Assembly: GCA_017457555.1 (NCBI GenBank) | Contig: JAFTHG010000305.1 | Span: 1-8,107, forward strand | DNA length: 8,107 nucleotides | Direction: 5' to 3' | DNA from: Kiritimatiellia bacterium | Lineage (GTDB): Bacteria; Verrucomicrobiota; Kiritimatiellia; RFP12; DVOR01 | Shown: positions 1-6,648 of the stretch, piece by piece | Position numbering within the stretch: position 1 is the first letter of the stretch | Layout of the letters: the number at the start of each line of letters is the position of its first letter | Made by a program: the position numbers and the translations under genes | The notes under the pieces: model-generated | What the model saw: the letters and a program-made list of their open reading frames with translations, nothing else | Database searches by the model: none | Told to the model about the DNA's origin: nothing

Positions 1-696
1 CAACCCCTGTTGTTGATTCACCGACAGGCGCGCTTTGGCAGCGGGAGAGAGTAGCCCATTGATATACGCCTCGCCACCCTTGAAATCGCCCTTTTTGGCA
101 AACTCCTGAACTTTGTAGATGGTTTCCTGCGGATTAAAAGACCATGCTGCGACAATCCCCGTCTTATCCTGCGGATCCAACCGTTTGAGTTGGTCCCACG
201 CCGCTTTCAAGACATTAGCCTGTTGGGTACGTTTAAGATCCATTTCCGGCAAGAGCAGCCGAATCGCCTGCTCGGCACCATCAATGGTTTCCTGTGACAG
301 AAGCGCTTGAATCTGTGCGGCGCGTTGCTCACCTTCACGGACAAGTGCAACCACTTCCGCCTCAGACGTGTCCCATGCCAACCCCTGACGCAGCAAAACG
401 CAGCGCCCCTGTGCATCAAAAACGGCAAGACCCGGATAGTTCTCCAGTTCGAAACGAATCCCCTTCAAGGCCTCCCACTCTGCCCGTAACGCCTCCGTGA
501 CCACTTCGGGTTCGTCAATTATCGCCACCTGCATGCCCAGTGTTTGCCGGAACGAGGGCGTTTGCCACATCTTCCGCAGTTCCACATCGGCATCACACCA
601 GTCACTTCCCGTGTACAAAACGGCCTGTTGCGCCAGTGCTGAAAGCGCCACCAGAGCAAAGATAACGGCACTCCCCAAACGATAAGCATTCCGCAT
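1..696 (-). CDS. Exported thioredoxin-fold protein with a single active-site cysteine (3' end outside window)
   Basis: The frame is open from the ATG at 696 to the left edge (232 codons, no stop), so the C-terminus is missing. Residues 1-22 look like a Sec signal peptide: a short basic start, a hydrophobic core, and cleavage after ALA at 20-22. Residues 25-34 (VLYTGSDWCD region) match the first strand and active-site loop of exported thioredoxin-like proteins, and YPGLAVFD at 87-94 resembles the cis-proline strand. The usual CxxC is reduced to C34 followed by D-A-D, so the second cysteine is missing and disulfide exchange is doubtful. From about residue 115 on the protein is helical and charged, with no domain I recognise. 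The start is supported by GGAGG at 704-708, seven bases upstream. A terminator separates it from gatB, so it is probably its own unit. Envelope location follows from the signal peptide; the function is unknown. Confidence 0.72.
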   Translation of the reverse strand, partial: MRNAYRLGSAVIFALVALSALAQQAVLYTGSDWCDADVELRKMWQTPSFRQTLGMQVAIIDEPEVVTEALRAEWEALKGIRFELENYPGLAVFDAQGRCVLLRQGLAWDTSEAEVVALVREGEQRAAQIQALLSQETIDGAEQAIRLLLPEMDLKRTQQANVLKAAWDQLKRLDPQDKTGIVAAWSFNPQETIYKVQEFAKKGDFKGGEAYINGLLSPAAKARLSVNQQQGL

Positions 697-719
697 CGTA
701 AGTCCTCCCTCTTACAATA

Positions 720-748
720 AACATACTTTCTGGATTCTGTGGCTGCAA
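720..748 (-). promoter_or_regulatory. Candidate promoter for the thioredoxin-like gene
   Basis: On the minus strand TTGCAG (748-743) is followed after 17 bases by TATGTT (725-720). Both are moderate matches to sigma-70 boxes (3/6 and 4/6). A start near 712 would give a leader of about 16 bases that includes the GGAGG ribosome site at 708-704. The position, between the gatB terminator and the gene, supports it; the box quality does not make it certain. Confidence 0.33.
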
Positions 749-807
749 AAAATGCGTCTGTTACAGTAGAAAAACGCTTTCATACGGCCGCATATCACTC
801 TACGATA

Positions 808-842
808 AAACAAATCGAGCCATGCTCTGGCTCGATTTGTTT
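808..842 (-). terminator. Rho-independent terminator after gatB
   Basis: Two perfectly complementary 14-base arms (808-821 and 829-842) enclose a 7-base loop (822-828). On the minus strand the GC-rich upper stem is followed by a T-rich run, GATTTGTTTTA, which is interrupted by one G. It starts about 15 bases after the gatB stop codon. This is the expected end of the exbB-to-gatB transcription unit. On the plus strand the T run is shorter and no plus-strand gene reads into it, so a one-way role is more likely. Confidence 0.85.
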
Positions 843-856
843 CGGGAAATAAGATG

Positions 857-2281
857 TTATGCCAACTTTTTACGGAGCAATTCCTGCACCATTTGCGGGC
901 TGGCCTTACCCTTGGACTGCTTCATGACTTGTCCCACGAGGAAGCCAATTGCGGCACCTTTGCCCGCCTTAACCTCAGCCACCACCTTGGGATTGGCCTC
1001 CAAAACGGCATCGACAAAGGCCTCAATCGCGCCAGCATCGGAAACCTGACCCAAGCCACGTTCCTTCACCATTGCGGCAGGATCGCCGCCCTTCTCAAAG
1101 AGTTCGGGTAGCAGAGCCTTCGCCGTGGGGCCATTAATGGTCTTACCCTCCAGCAATTTGAGCAAATCTCCAAGCGCTTCCGGTGTCAATTGGGAATCAC
1201 TCAACTCAACACCGGTCTTTGCAGTGAGTGCCAAGACTTCCGCCATCACCCAGTTGGAAGCCAGTTTACCATTACCGCAACGCTTTGCAGTGGCCTCAAA
1301 GAAATCGGCTAAGGCGCGATCTGCCGAGAGCACACCGGCATCATACTCCGGAATGCCGTATTCAGCAATCATGCGTTCGCGACGCTTTGCAGGAGCTTCG
1401 GGCAACTGAGCCGCCCACGCAGCGACCTGTTCGGCAGAGAGTGCGATCGGCATCAAATCGGGTTCAGGGAAGTAGCGGTAGTCATCCGAATTTTCTTTCG
1501 AACGCATCACAGCCGTTTCGCCTGCTTCGGTATCCCAACGCCGCGTTTCCTGACGCAAAGCCTGACCCGCATCACACGCCGCCTTTTGGCGTTCAATCTC
1601 ATAAAGCAGCGCCGCATGAATGCCGCTGAAGGTGTTCATATTCTTGATTTCAATCTTTGTGCCATAGGCTTGCTGCCCCTTGGGACGAATTGAAATATTC
1701 ACGTCCGAGCGCATATTGCCCTCTTCAAGATTGCACTCCGAAACACCGGCATAAATCATCATCTCGCGCAATGCCGTGAGATACGCAATCGCTTCATCGG
1801 CAGAGCGCATATCGGGTTCGGAAACAATTTCCATCAACGGCGTTCCGGCGCGATTGAAATCAACACCCGAGCACCCTGCACGGTGGGTCAATTTACCCAC
1901 GTCTTCTTCCAGATGGATATGATGAATGCGAACAGTCTTCTTCTCTCCGCCCTCACCTACGATTTCCACACCGCCACCCAGACACAGCGGATAGTCCAAT
2001 TGCGTGATCTGGTAGTTCTTTGACGAGTCGGGATAAAAGTAATTCTTGCGGTCAAACTTGGCATAGTCGGCGATCTTACAGCCGAGCATCAGGCCCGCCA
2101 TCACCGTGTAACGGATAGCTTCCTGATTCATAGCCGGCAAAGCTCCGGGATAACCGAGGCACACAGGGCAGACATGGGCATTGGGGCTGGCGCCGAATGC
2201 CGTGCTGCAACCGCAAAACATCTTCGTGGTGGTCTTCAGCTGAACGTGCGTTTCCAGACCGATAACAACTTCGTATTCCAT
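857..2281 (-). CDS. gatB: Asp-tRNA(Asn)/Glu-tRNA(Gln) amidotransferase subunit B
   Basis: GatB is the tRNA-binding and kinase-like subunit of GatCAB. It activates the side-chain carboxylate of misacylated Glu-tRNA(Gln) or Asp-tRNA(Asn) with ATP and receives ammonia from GatA. The 474-residue protein opens with MEYEVVIGLETHVQL, the family N-terminus, with E10 and H12 of the metal/kinase site. C23, C25, C38 and C41 form a complete zinc knuckle (FCGC then CPVC). FDRKNYFYPD and the FNRAGTPLMEIVSEPD stretch are catalytic-domain signatures, and YRYFPEPDL follows later. The last 150 or so residues are the helical YqeY-like tail domain that contacts tRNA, ending in RKKLA. I place the start at the ATG at 2281, not at the in-frame TTG at 2290, because AGGAGA (2296-2291) lies 9 bases before the ATG but touches the TTG. 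The gene follows gatA by 14 bases and is followed by a terminator. It appears intact. Confidence 0.97.
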   Translation of the reverse strand: MEYEVVIGLETHVQLKTTTKMFCGCSTAFGASPNAHVCPVCLGYPGALPAMNQEAIRYTVMAGLMLGCKIADYAKFDRKNYFYPDSSKNYQITQLDYPLCLGGGVEIVGEGGEKKTVRIHHIHLEEDVGKLTHRAGCSGVDFNRAGTPLMEIVSEPDMRSADEAIAYLTALREMMIYAGVSECNLEEGNMRSDVNISIRPKGQQAYGTKIEIKNMNTFSGIHAALLYEIERQKAACDAGQALRQETRRWDTEAGETAVMRSKENSDDYRYFPEPDLMPIALSAEQVAAWAAQLPEAPAKRRERMIAEYGIPEYDAGVLSADRALADFFEATAKRCGNGKLASNWVMAEVLALTAKTGVELSDSQLTPEALGDLLKLLEGKTINGPTAKALLPELFEKGGDPAAMVKERGLGQVSDAGAIEAFVDAVLEANPKVVAEVKAGKGAAIGFLVGQVMKQSKGKASPQMVQELLRKKLA

Positions 2282-2290
2282 CTGATTCAA

Positions 2291-2296
2291 TCTCCT
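2291..2296 (-). promoter_or_regulatory. gatB ribosome binding site that decides the start codon
   Basis: AGGAGA on the minus strand overlaps the last base of the gatA TAA stop (2298-2296). It leaves 9 bases to the ATG at 2281, a workable spacing, and none to the TTG at 2290. The overlap with the gatA stop suggests translational coupling of gatA and gatB. Confidence 0.8.
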
Positions 2297-3741
2297 TAGG
2301 CACGTGGAAGTTCGAGAGCTTTAGCGGCTTTGAAAAGCGTCATTTCGCCAAAGTTCGGAGCAATTAACTGGATGCCGACCGGTTTGCCTGCCTGTGTCGT
2401 GCCAGCCGGGATTGCGATTGCACAACATCCGGCGAGGTTCACGCCGACTGTGAGCACGTCCGAGAGATAGTTGCGAATCGGATCATCCTGATAGACGCCC
2501 AGCGGCCAGGCGGGTTCGGGCGTGACAGGCGTCAGCAACGCATCGCATTCTGCAAAGGCCTGATTGAAATCACGGCGGATCAGGGTACGCACCTTCTGCG
2601 CACGATTGTAGTAAGCATCGTAGTAACCGCTGGACAACACAAAGGTACCGAGCAGCACACGGCGTTTCACTTCTGCGCCAAAGCCTTCGGCACGCGTCCG
2701 CTTATACTGTTCAATCACGTCATCACACGGCACACGTTGGCCATACCGCACACCGTCAAAACGTGCCAGATTCGCTGAGATTTCAGCCGTCATACAAATG
2801 TAATAGGTCGGAATGCCATACTGCGAGTGCGGCAAAGACACCGGTTTCAGCGTGCCACCCAGCGCCACTACACGCGCCTTCATCGCTTCTGCAAAGGCGC
2901 GCACCTCATCATCCAAACCGTCACCGTAGTACTCTTCCGGAATACCAAAGGTCATTCCCTTCAAAGGTTGGTCGGGGTCGCATCCCTGCCAGGCGGTGGT
3001 GTAATCGGGAACAGGTTCGTCCAGGCTTGTGGCATCCATCGGATCGCGCCCAGAAATAACGTTCATCAGGATCGCAGCGTCTTCAACCGTCTTGGTCATT
3101 GGCCCCACCTGATCCAGCGAGGAAGCGCACGCCACAATACCATAGCGCGACACACGGCCATAGGTCGGCTTCACCCCCACAATACCGCAATGCGAGGCGG
3201 GCTGACGAATCGAACCGCCCGTGTCAGAACCCAGAGCACAAATCGCCAAATCGCCACCCACTGCCGCTGCACTGCCGCCAGAGGAACCGCCCGGAATGCA
3301 ACCGCGTGCCACTGGATTTTCGGTAGGACCGAAACCGGAGGTCTGCGTGGTTGAGCCAAGGGCGAATTCATCCATATTTGTTCTGCCGAGGAAGACGGCA
3401 CCGGCAGCGCGCAACTTGGCAATCACGGTGGCATCATATGGGGCGACATAGCCTTCCAGAATGCGCGAAGATGCCGTGCACGGTTGCCCGATGACATTCA
3501 TATTATCCTTGATTGCAATCGGCACGCCCAACATCGGCAAGTCTTCACCAGCAGCGCGGCGACGGTCACATTCAGCGGCCTGAGCCAGCGCACCCTCCGC
3601 ATCAATCGTCACATAGGCGTGAATATCAGCCTGAGAAGCCTCCATCACATTGATCAAAGCCTGCGTCAAATCTACAGAGGTAAAGGTTCCCTCGCGCAAG
3701 CCTTTGAGTGCTTCAGCAATTGTTAATTTATGCAATTCCAT
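2296..3741 (-). CDS. gatA: Asp-tRNA(Asn)/Glu-tRNA(Gln) amidotransferase subunit A
   Basis: GatA is the glutaminase subunit of GatCAB. It hydrolyses glutamine, and the ammonia passes through a channel to GatB. The protein has 481 residues, close to the usual 485. The amidase-signature triad is visible: K78 in VPIAIKDN, S153 in the GGSSGGSA glycine/serine loop, and S177 in GSDTGGSIRQ. The spacing of these residues (75 and 24) is the same as in characterised bacterial GatA (K79, S154, S178 in Staphylococcus aureus). The C-terminal CDALLTPVTP block carries the acidic residue thought to bind the amide substrate. The ATG at 3741 has AAGGAG seven bases upstream (3754-3749), and this overlaps the gatC stop. 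It sits between gatC (11-bp gap) and gatB. It appears intact and active; nothing unusual in the sequence. Confidence 0.98.
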   Translation of the reverse strand: MELHKLTIAEALKGLREGTFTSVDLTQALINVMEASQADIHAYVTIDAEGALAQAAECDRRRAAGEDLPMLGVPIAIKDNMNVIGQPCTASSRILEGYVAPYDATVIAKLRAAGAVFLGRTNMDEFALGSTTQTSGFGPTENPVARGCIPGGSSGGSAAAVGGDLAICALGSDTGGSIRQPASHCGIVGVKPTYGRVSRYGIVACASSLDQVGPMTKTVEDAAILMNVISGRDPMDATSLDEPVPDYTTAWQGCDPDQPLKGMTFGIPEEYYGDGLDDEVRAFAEAMKARVVALGGTLKPVSLPHSQYGIPTYYICMTAEISANLARFDGVRYGQRVPCDDVIEQYKRTRAEGFGAEVKRRVLLGTFVLSSGYYDAYYNRAQKVRTLIRRDFNQAFAECDALLTPVTPEPAWPLGVYQDDPIRNYLSDVLTVGVNLAGCCAIAIPAGTTQAGKPVGIQLIAPNFGEMTLFKAAKALELPRA

Positions 3742-3752
3742 GGAAATGCTCC

Positions 3753-4034
3753 TTATTCCACAATACGCGGCATGCGGATTTCATCTTCGATACGTGCCGG
3801 AGCGTTCGCAAGAGCCGCTTCGGTTTCCAGTCCTTCCACCGGCGTATCGGCACGAAAGATATTATTGACCTGGTGACCGTGCAGCGTTGCCTTTTCATCT
3901 GCCACATCCAACCCAGCAATACGGTCGACATAAGCAACGATTGTTTCGAGCTGACTGCCAAAGGTGGTCCGCTCCTCTTCGGTTAAATCCAGTCGCGCCA
4001 GATGCGCTACTCGGTCAATATCAAATCCCGGCAT
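3753..4034 (-). CDS. gatC: Asp-tRNA(Asn)/Glu-tRNA(Gln) amidotransferase subunit C
   Basis: GatC is the small non-catalytic subunit that wraps around GatA and GatB and stabilises the complex. The 93-residue product has the expected family pattern: an N-terminal VAHLARLDLTEEE helix, a second helix with QLETIVAYVDRIAGLDV, then an extended stretch with FRADTPVEGL and an APARIEDEIRMPRIVE tail. Normal family length is about 95. The ATG at 4034 is preceded by AAGGAG at 4050-4045 with a 10-base spacer. It is the first gene of the gatC-gatA-gatB order that is common in bacteria, and follows a membrane-carrier gene by only 42 bp with no terminator visible between them. Confidence 0.96.
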   Translation of the reverse strand: MPGFDIDRVAHLARLDLTEEERTTFGSQLETIVAYVDRIAGLDVADEKATLHGHQVNNIFRADTPVEGLETEAALANAPARIEDEIRMPRIVE

Positions 4035-4065
4035 AACGTGTGTACTCCTTAAAAAATAGGACGAA

Positions 4066-4071
4066 AGTATA
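4066..4071 (-). promoter_or_regulatory. Possible weak internal promoter (-10) ahead of gatC
   Basis: TATACT on the minus strand (4071-4066) matches five of six bases of a -10 box and lies 32 bases before the gatC start, within the 42-bp gap after the carrier gene. No good -35 box is found 16-18 bases upstream (AAACCG at the 17-base position), and no TGn extension is present. It may allow gatCAB to be expressed apart from the upstream envelope genes, but it may also be chance in an AT-rich gap. Confidence 0.22.
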
Positions 4072-4076
4072 ACAAA

Positions 4077-5042
4077 TCAGGCATCTTTCGGTTTTTCTTT
4101 GTGAAAGATCAGCTGTAAACCATTCCAGGCATTGTGGAAAAAGACGTAAAAGGCGGGGCCAAGTGCCGCAAAGGGAACATCACAAGCGAAGGCCAAATAG
4201 GTGGTATAAGAGGTGTTCTTCTGTCCCAGCAATTGCGAACACTCGCGCAGATGTCCCGGCATTCCCAGAAGTGCACCGAGGGCAAACATCCCCACACAGA
4301 GCGCCACATCAATGACAATCACCCAAAGGACGTCGGTCCGTGGGAATTGTGCGGCGTGTTGTTCAAGGGACTGTGCGGCGGATGCGGCAATAATCGCCAC
4401 TAAGCCGACCCACACATAGAGCGTTGAGGGCGTAAGTTTCTGCCCCCAACCACGGGCACGTTCGCCGAATTTCCGACGCAACAAGAGCGCAATCACCATC
4501 GGCAGGAGCGTCACCAGAAAGACACGGCTCAGAATCAGCCCGGCAGGTTGATCCGCAAGCCACTGGATAAAGCGCACACTATCCTCCCACCACGGGGCCG
4601 CCATTGAGGCAAAGTCCGGAAAATCGCTCCACACCGGGCGATGCAATACCGGCGGAATCAACAGTGGAAGCGCTGCACTCATGCAGAGCGTGCTCAGAAG
4701 GAAGCCCGCTGTTGCAAAGGAGATACTGCCTCCCAGAAGATTGACAATTACGGGAGCGGCGGCAGCAGTGGGCGTCACAGCGGTGAAAAAGGCGGCTTGT
4801 GCAAAGCGTTCAGGAATGCCACAGAGCAGCATTCCTTGCCAGAGCAGCGGCGGGAAAAGGAGATTAACGACTAACACACGCCAATGTTTCGGCGTAACGG
4901 TTTGCCGTGTGAAGGTCATTCGCAGGAAGACCACCGTCAGCATATACGCCAAAAAGACGGCCATCAGCGGTTTCAGGGCGGCCAGCCACGGGCAGAACCA
5001 CCCTCCTGCAAAACCGAAAATCAACAGCAATGTCCGCAGCAT
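4077..5042 (-). CDS. BASS-like (bile acid:sodium symporter superfamily) membrane carrier
   Basis: A 321-residue, very hydrophobic protein with about nine predicted membrane segments (near residues 3-20, 25-44, 55-75, 80-103, 108-132, 168-188, 206-224, 238-260 and 280-312). The fourth segment, TPTAAAAPVIVNLLGG (90-105), and the last, LGQKNTSYTTYLA (272-284) followed by a PFAALGPAFYVFFHN stretch, resemble the two crossing-helix motifs of the BASS/SBF family, whose members move organic anions with sodium. The sodium-site glutamate just before the QN motif in characterised members seems to be replaced by leucine (L271), so ion coupling and substrate are open. The start ATG at 5042 has AGGGAG about 10 bases upstream. 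It lies 31 bp after the PQ-loop gene and 42 bp before gatC. A divergent carrier of another family is the main alternative. Confidence 0.62.
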   Translation of the reverse strand: MLRTLLLIFGFAGGWFCPWLAALKPLMAVFLAYMLTVVFLRMTFTRQTVTPKHWRVLVVNLLFPPLLWQGMLLCGIPERFAQAAFFTAVTPTAAAAPVIVNLLGGSISFATAGFLLSTLCMSAALPLLIPPVLHRPVWSDFPDFASMAAPWWEDSVRFIQWLADQPAGLILSRVFLVTLLPMVIALLLRRKFGERARGWGQKLTPSTLYVWVGLVAIIAASAAQSLEQHAAQFPRTDVLWVIVIDVALCVGMFALGALLGMPGHLRECSQLLGQKNTSYTTYLAFACDVPFAALGPAFYVFFHNAWNGLQLIFHKEKPKDA

Positions 5043-5073
5043 CGTCCCGGAACTCCCTTCTCCTGCGCCGGCC

Positions 5074-5373
5074 TTATGCCGATCGCGGAGCCGAATTTTT
5101 CCGGAAGAGGATGTAGAGTGTCAGGTCGGTGGATACCAACAGGAGATCCATGACGTAGAGCCACAGCACATAACGCGCCAGAAGCCCTGCATCTGCCGCC
5201 GGAGGATTGAATACTTTATGGATGATGCCACAGATGTAACCGCTCATCACAATCGCCATAAACATCGGCGATTTCCCGCGAACAAAGCGTGTCCGAAGCG
5301 ATTTGGCAATTGATGCCGGCCAGCTTACGCCAAAGGCCAGCAACATTAATGCCTCAAAGAGCCATCCGGTCAT
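5074..5373 (-). CDS. Small PQ-loop/SemiSWEET-like membrane protein
   Basis: A 99-residue protein with three predicted membrane helices (about 4-20, 36-54 and 66-89), the size and layout of a half-transporter of the SemiSWEET/PQ-loop type. The first helix ends in SWPASIAKSLRTR and continues with RGKSPMFM, which resembles the PQ-loop pattern (S-x-P-Q-x-x-K followed by a G-K-S turn), although the Q is A here. The third helix carries DLLLVSTDLTLYI. Close relatives are usually annotated only as hypothetical or PQ-loop membrane proteins; the substrate is not known. The ATG at 5373 directly follows the exbD TAA (5376-5374), with GGAG at 5386-5383, nine bases upstream, lying inside the end of exbD. 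Translation is therefore very likely coupled to exbD, which hints at a shared role at the inner membrane. Confidence 0.7.
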   Translation of the reverse strand: MTGWLFEALMLLAFGVSWPASIAKSLRTRFVRGKSPMFMAIVMSGYICGIIHKVFNPPAADAGLLARYVLWLYVMDLLLVSTDLTLYILFRKNSAPRSA

Positions 5374-5838
5374 TTAGAGTTGCTCCGGCATAGGCGGCGG
5401 AGGTTGATCCCCTGTTTCTGCCGCAACGTCTTCGCCCTGCGCTGTGGCGAGGGAGATATTGGCGATGCCTGCCAGACGGCAAGCGTCCACCACCTTCATG
5501 AAATCGGCATAGGACGTGGTCGCATCGGCGCGCACAATCACCGGTTGGTCCGGCAAATAACCTGCCACCTGCGAGAGTAAACGGCTCAATCCTTCACCCT
5601 GCAAGACGCGGCCATTCACCGTAACGCGGCCATCTTTGGATACGTTCAGGATAATTTCACCGGGCAAACGGGTCGAGGAATGGCCCGACTTGGCACTGGG
5701 GAGCGTTAAGTCCACCTCATATTCCCACTGGGAGAAGACGGACGAGGTGACAAAGAAACAGAGCAACAGAAAGACCACGTCCATCATTGCGGTCATCTGG
5801 AATCGCGGCAAGACCTGCTGTCGGCGACGAAAATTCAT
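5374..5838 (-). CDS. exbD: Biopolymer transport protein ExbD/TolR family
   Basis: A 154-residue ExbD/TolR homologue, the periplasmic-facing peg of the ExbB-ExbD proton-driven motor. A short basic cytoplasmic N-terminus (NFRRRQQ) is followed by one membrane helix at about 16-35, with the essential proton-carrying aspartate at D20 (MTAMMDVVFLLLCFFV). The periplasmic domain runs from about 40 to 132 and ends in the family signature: VIVRADATTSYADFMKV, then AGIANISLAT. A proline-rich tail (QPPPPMP) follows. The ATG at 5838 has GAGGG at 5847-5843, overlapping the exbB stop TGA, with a short 4-base spacer. Whether it serves TonB-dependent import, a Tol-type function or another partner cannot be told, since no tonB, tolA or outer-membrane receptor is in the window. 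Confidence 0.93.
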   Translation of the reverse strand: MNFRRRQQVLPRFQMTAMMDVVFLLLCFFVTSSVFSQWEYEVDLTLPSAKSGHSSTRLPGEIILNVSKDGRVTVNGRVLQGEGLSRLLSQVAGYLPDQPVIVRADATTSYADFMKVVDACRLAGIANISLATAQGEDVAAETGDQPPPPMPEQL

Positions 5839-5845
5839 AGAACCC

Positions 5846-6517
5846 TCAGTCCTGAGCGTGCTTGCTGCTCAACACCGCCACCATTTCTGCGCAGGTGCTT
5901 TCCAATGTTGCCACAATCTTTGCCGCACGACGACGGAAGAATGCATACATCATCATCGCCGGAATCGCCACAAACAAACCGAAAATGGTCGTGATAATCG
6001 CCTGCGACACACCTTCAGCCAGGAGCGTTGGCTTCGCAGCTGCCACATCGGATGCCACCGCACCGAATGCCGAGAGCATACCGATCACCGTTCCCAACAG
6101 ACCCACCATCGGAGCAATCGTGGCAATTTCGAGCAACCACTGCGTCTGCCCCTGAATCATATCCGACTGACGAGCGCCTTCACTTTCTGCAACTTTAGAA
6201 ATCAATTCTGCACTGGCACAAGGCGCATTCCGCACCGCATCCAGCGTAGCAATCATCACAGCTGCCAGCGGCGACGGAGAATCTTCGCACAAACGGCGCG
6301 CTTCTGTCACGTCCTCCTGAAGCAGATAGGCCGGCAAATCACGGCGCAGACGGCGGGGCACCACAGCACCTTCACGCAACGTTGCCAAAAAGTAAAGACA
6401 GAACGTCGCACCAATCACACTCATGCCCAGCAAGACCCACATCAACCAACCGCCATAATTCCAGGCTTCAAGCAACGTCATCGCAGTGGCATTACTGATC
6501 AAAAAAAGCGACATCAT
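5846..6517 (-). CDS. exbB: MotA/TolQ/ExbB family proton channel protein
   Basis: A 223-residue inner-membrane protein that forms the proton-channel ring around ExbD. The first membrane segment is at about 22-44, a cytoplasmic loop follows (50-128), then two conserved helices: APMVGLLGTVIGMLSAF (135-151) and GVSQAIITTIFGLFVAIP (169-186). The conserved threonines of both channel-lining helices are present (T143 and T176/T177). Two ATGs in tandem occur (6517 and 6514); AGGA at 6531-6528 is 10 bases from the first, so I use 6517. A third ATG at 6481 (residue 13) has no ribosome site. The first 12 residues are somewhat hydrophobic and are not part of the family core. It is the first gene of the unit, 7 bp ahead of exbD, and is read from the promoter at about 6550. 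Confidence 0.94.
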   Translation of the reverse strand: MMSLFLISNATAMTLLEAWNYGGWLMWVLLGMSVIGATFCLYFLATLREGAVVPRRLRRDLPAYLLQEDVTEARRLCEDSPSPLAAVMIATLDAVRNAPCASAELISKVAESEGARQSDMIQGQTQWLLEIATIAPMVGLLGTVIGMLSAFGAVASDVAAAKPTLLAEGVSQAIITTIFGLFVAIPAMMMYAFFRRRAAKIVATLESTCAEMVAVLSSKHAQD

Positions 6518-6546
6518 AAATGTAGTATCCTTTCTAAAATGTCAAC

Positions 6547-6555
6547 ATTATAGCA
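6547..6555 (-). promoter_or_regulatory. Extended -10 promoter of the exbB operon
   Basis: The minus strand reads TGCTATAAT (6555-6547): a perfect -10 hexamer with a TGn extension. Expected transcription start is near 6540, giving a leader of about 22 bases with the AAGGA ribosome site. The 17-base-spaced -35 position (6575-6570, TATCCT) is poor, as often seen with extended -10 promoters. It overlaps the small palindrome at 6565-6579, which could be a regulator site. Confidence 0.68.
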
Positions 6556-6564
6556 TTTTACACT

Positions 6565-6579
6565 CTTATAGGATATAAG
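6565..6579. promoter_or_regulatory. Small palindrome between the divergent promoters
   Basis: CTTATA and TATAAG (6565-6570 and 6574-6579) are perfect inverted repeats around GGA. The site lies 10-24 bases upstream of the exbB -10 extension and just upstream of the peptidase promoter. The placement fits an operator, but six AT-rich base pairs can arise by chance. Confidence 0.25.
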
Positions 6580-6604
6580 ATTTTCACGCAAAGGTGACAG
6601 TGAT

Positions 6605-6613
6605 TGCTATAAT
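6605..6613 (+). promoter_or_regulatory. Extended -10 promoter of the C10 peptidase gene
   Basis: TGCTATAAT on the plus strand combines a perfect TATAAT (6608-6613) with the TGn extension. Expected start is near 6620, giving a leader of about 28 bases that carries GGAG at 6635-6638. No good -35 match is seen at 16-18 bases (CACGCA at 6585-6590 for a 17-base spacer). Confidence 0.7.
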
Positions 6614-6648
6614 ATGACCGTATTTTTGATTTTTGGAGCCCGAAACAG

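Noticed and set aside
697..807. Riboswitch or small RNA between gatB and the thioredoxin-like gene
   Set aside because: Only the terminator hairpin is a clear structure; the rest of the gap has a candidate promoter and a leader of about 16 bases, too short for a riboswitch.
2288..2290. In-frame TTG as the gatB start, three codons before the ATG
   Set aside because: The AGGAGA ribosome site touches this TTG, leaving no spacer. GatB homologues begin with M-x-YEVVIGLE, which fits the ATG at 2281.
2827..3354. Plus-strand open frame (175 codons) opposite gatA
   Set aside because: gatA has all catalytic residues on the other strand; this product is Arg/His-rich with no family likeness.
4681..5313. 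Plus-strand open frame (210 codons) opposite the carrier and PQ-loop genes
   Set aside because: It spans two real minus-strand genes and their gap, has an Arg/Pro/Cys-rich unstructured product and no domain; an antisense shadow.
5636..6553. Long plus-strand open frame (305 codons) opposite exbB/exbD
   Set aside because: It lies antisense to two clearly conserved genes, is rich in His, Arg, Thr, Gln and Cys in the way mirrored frames are, and shows no ribosome site or recognisable domain.
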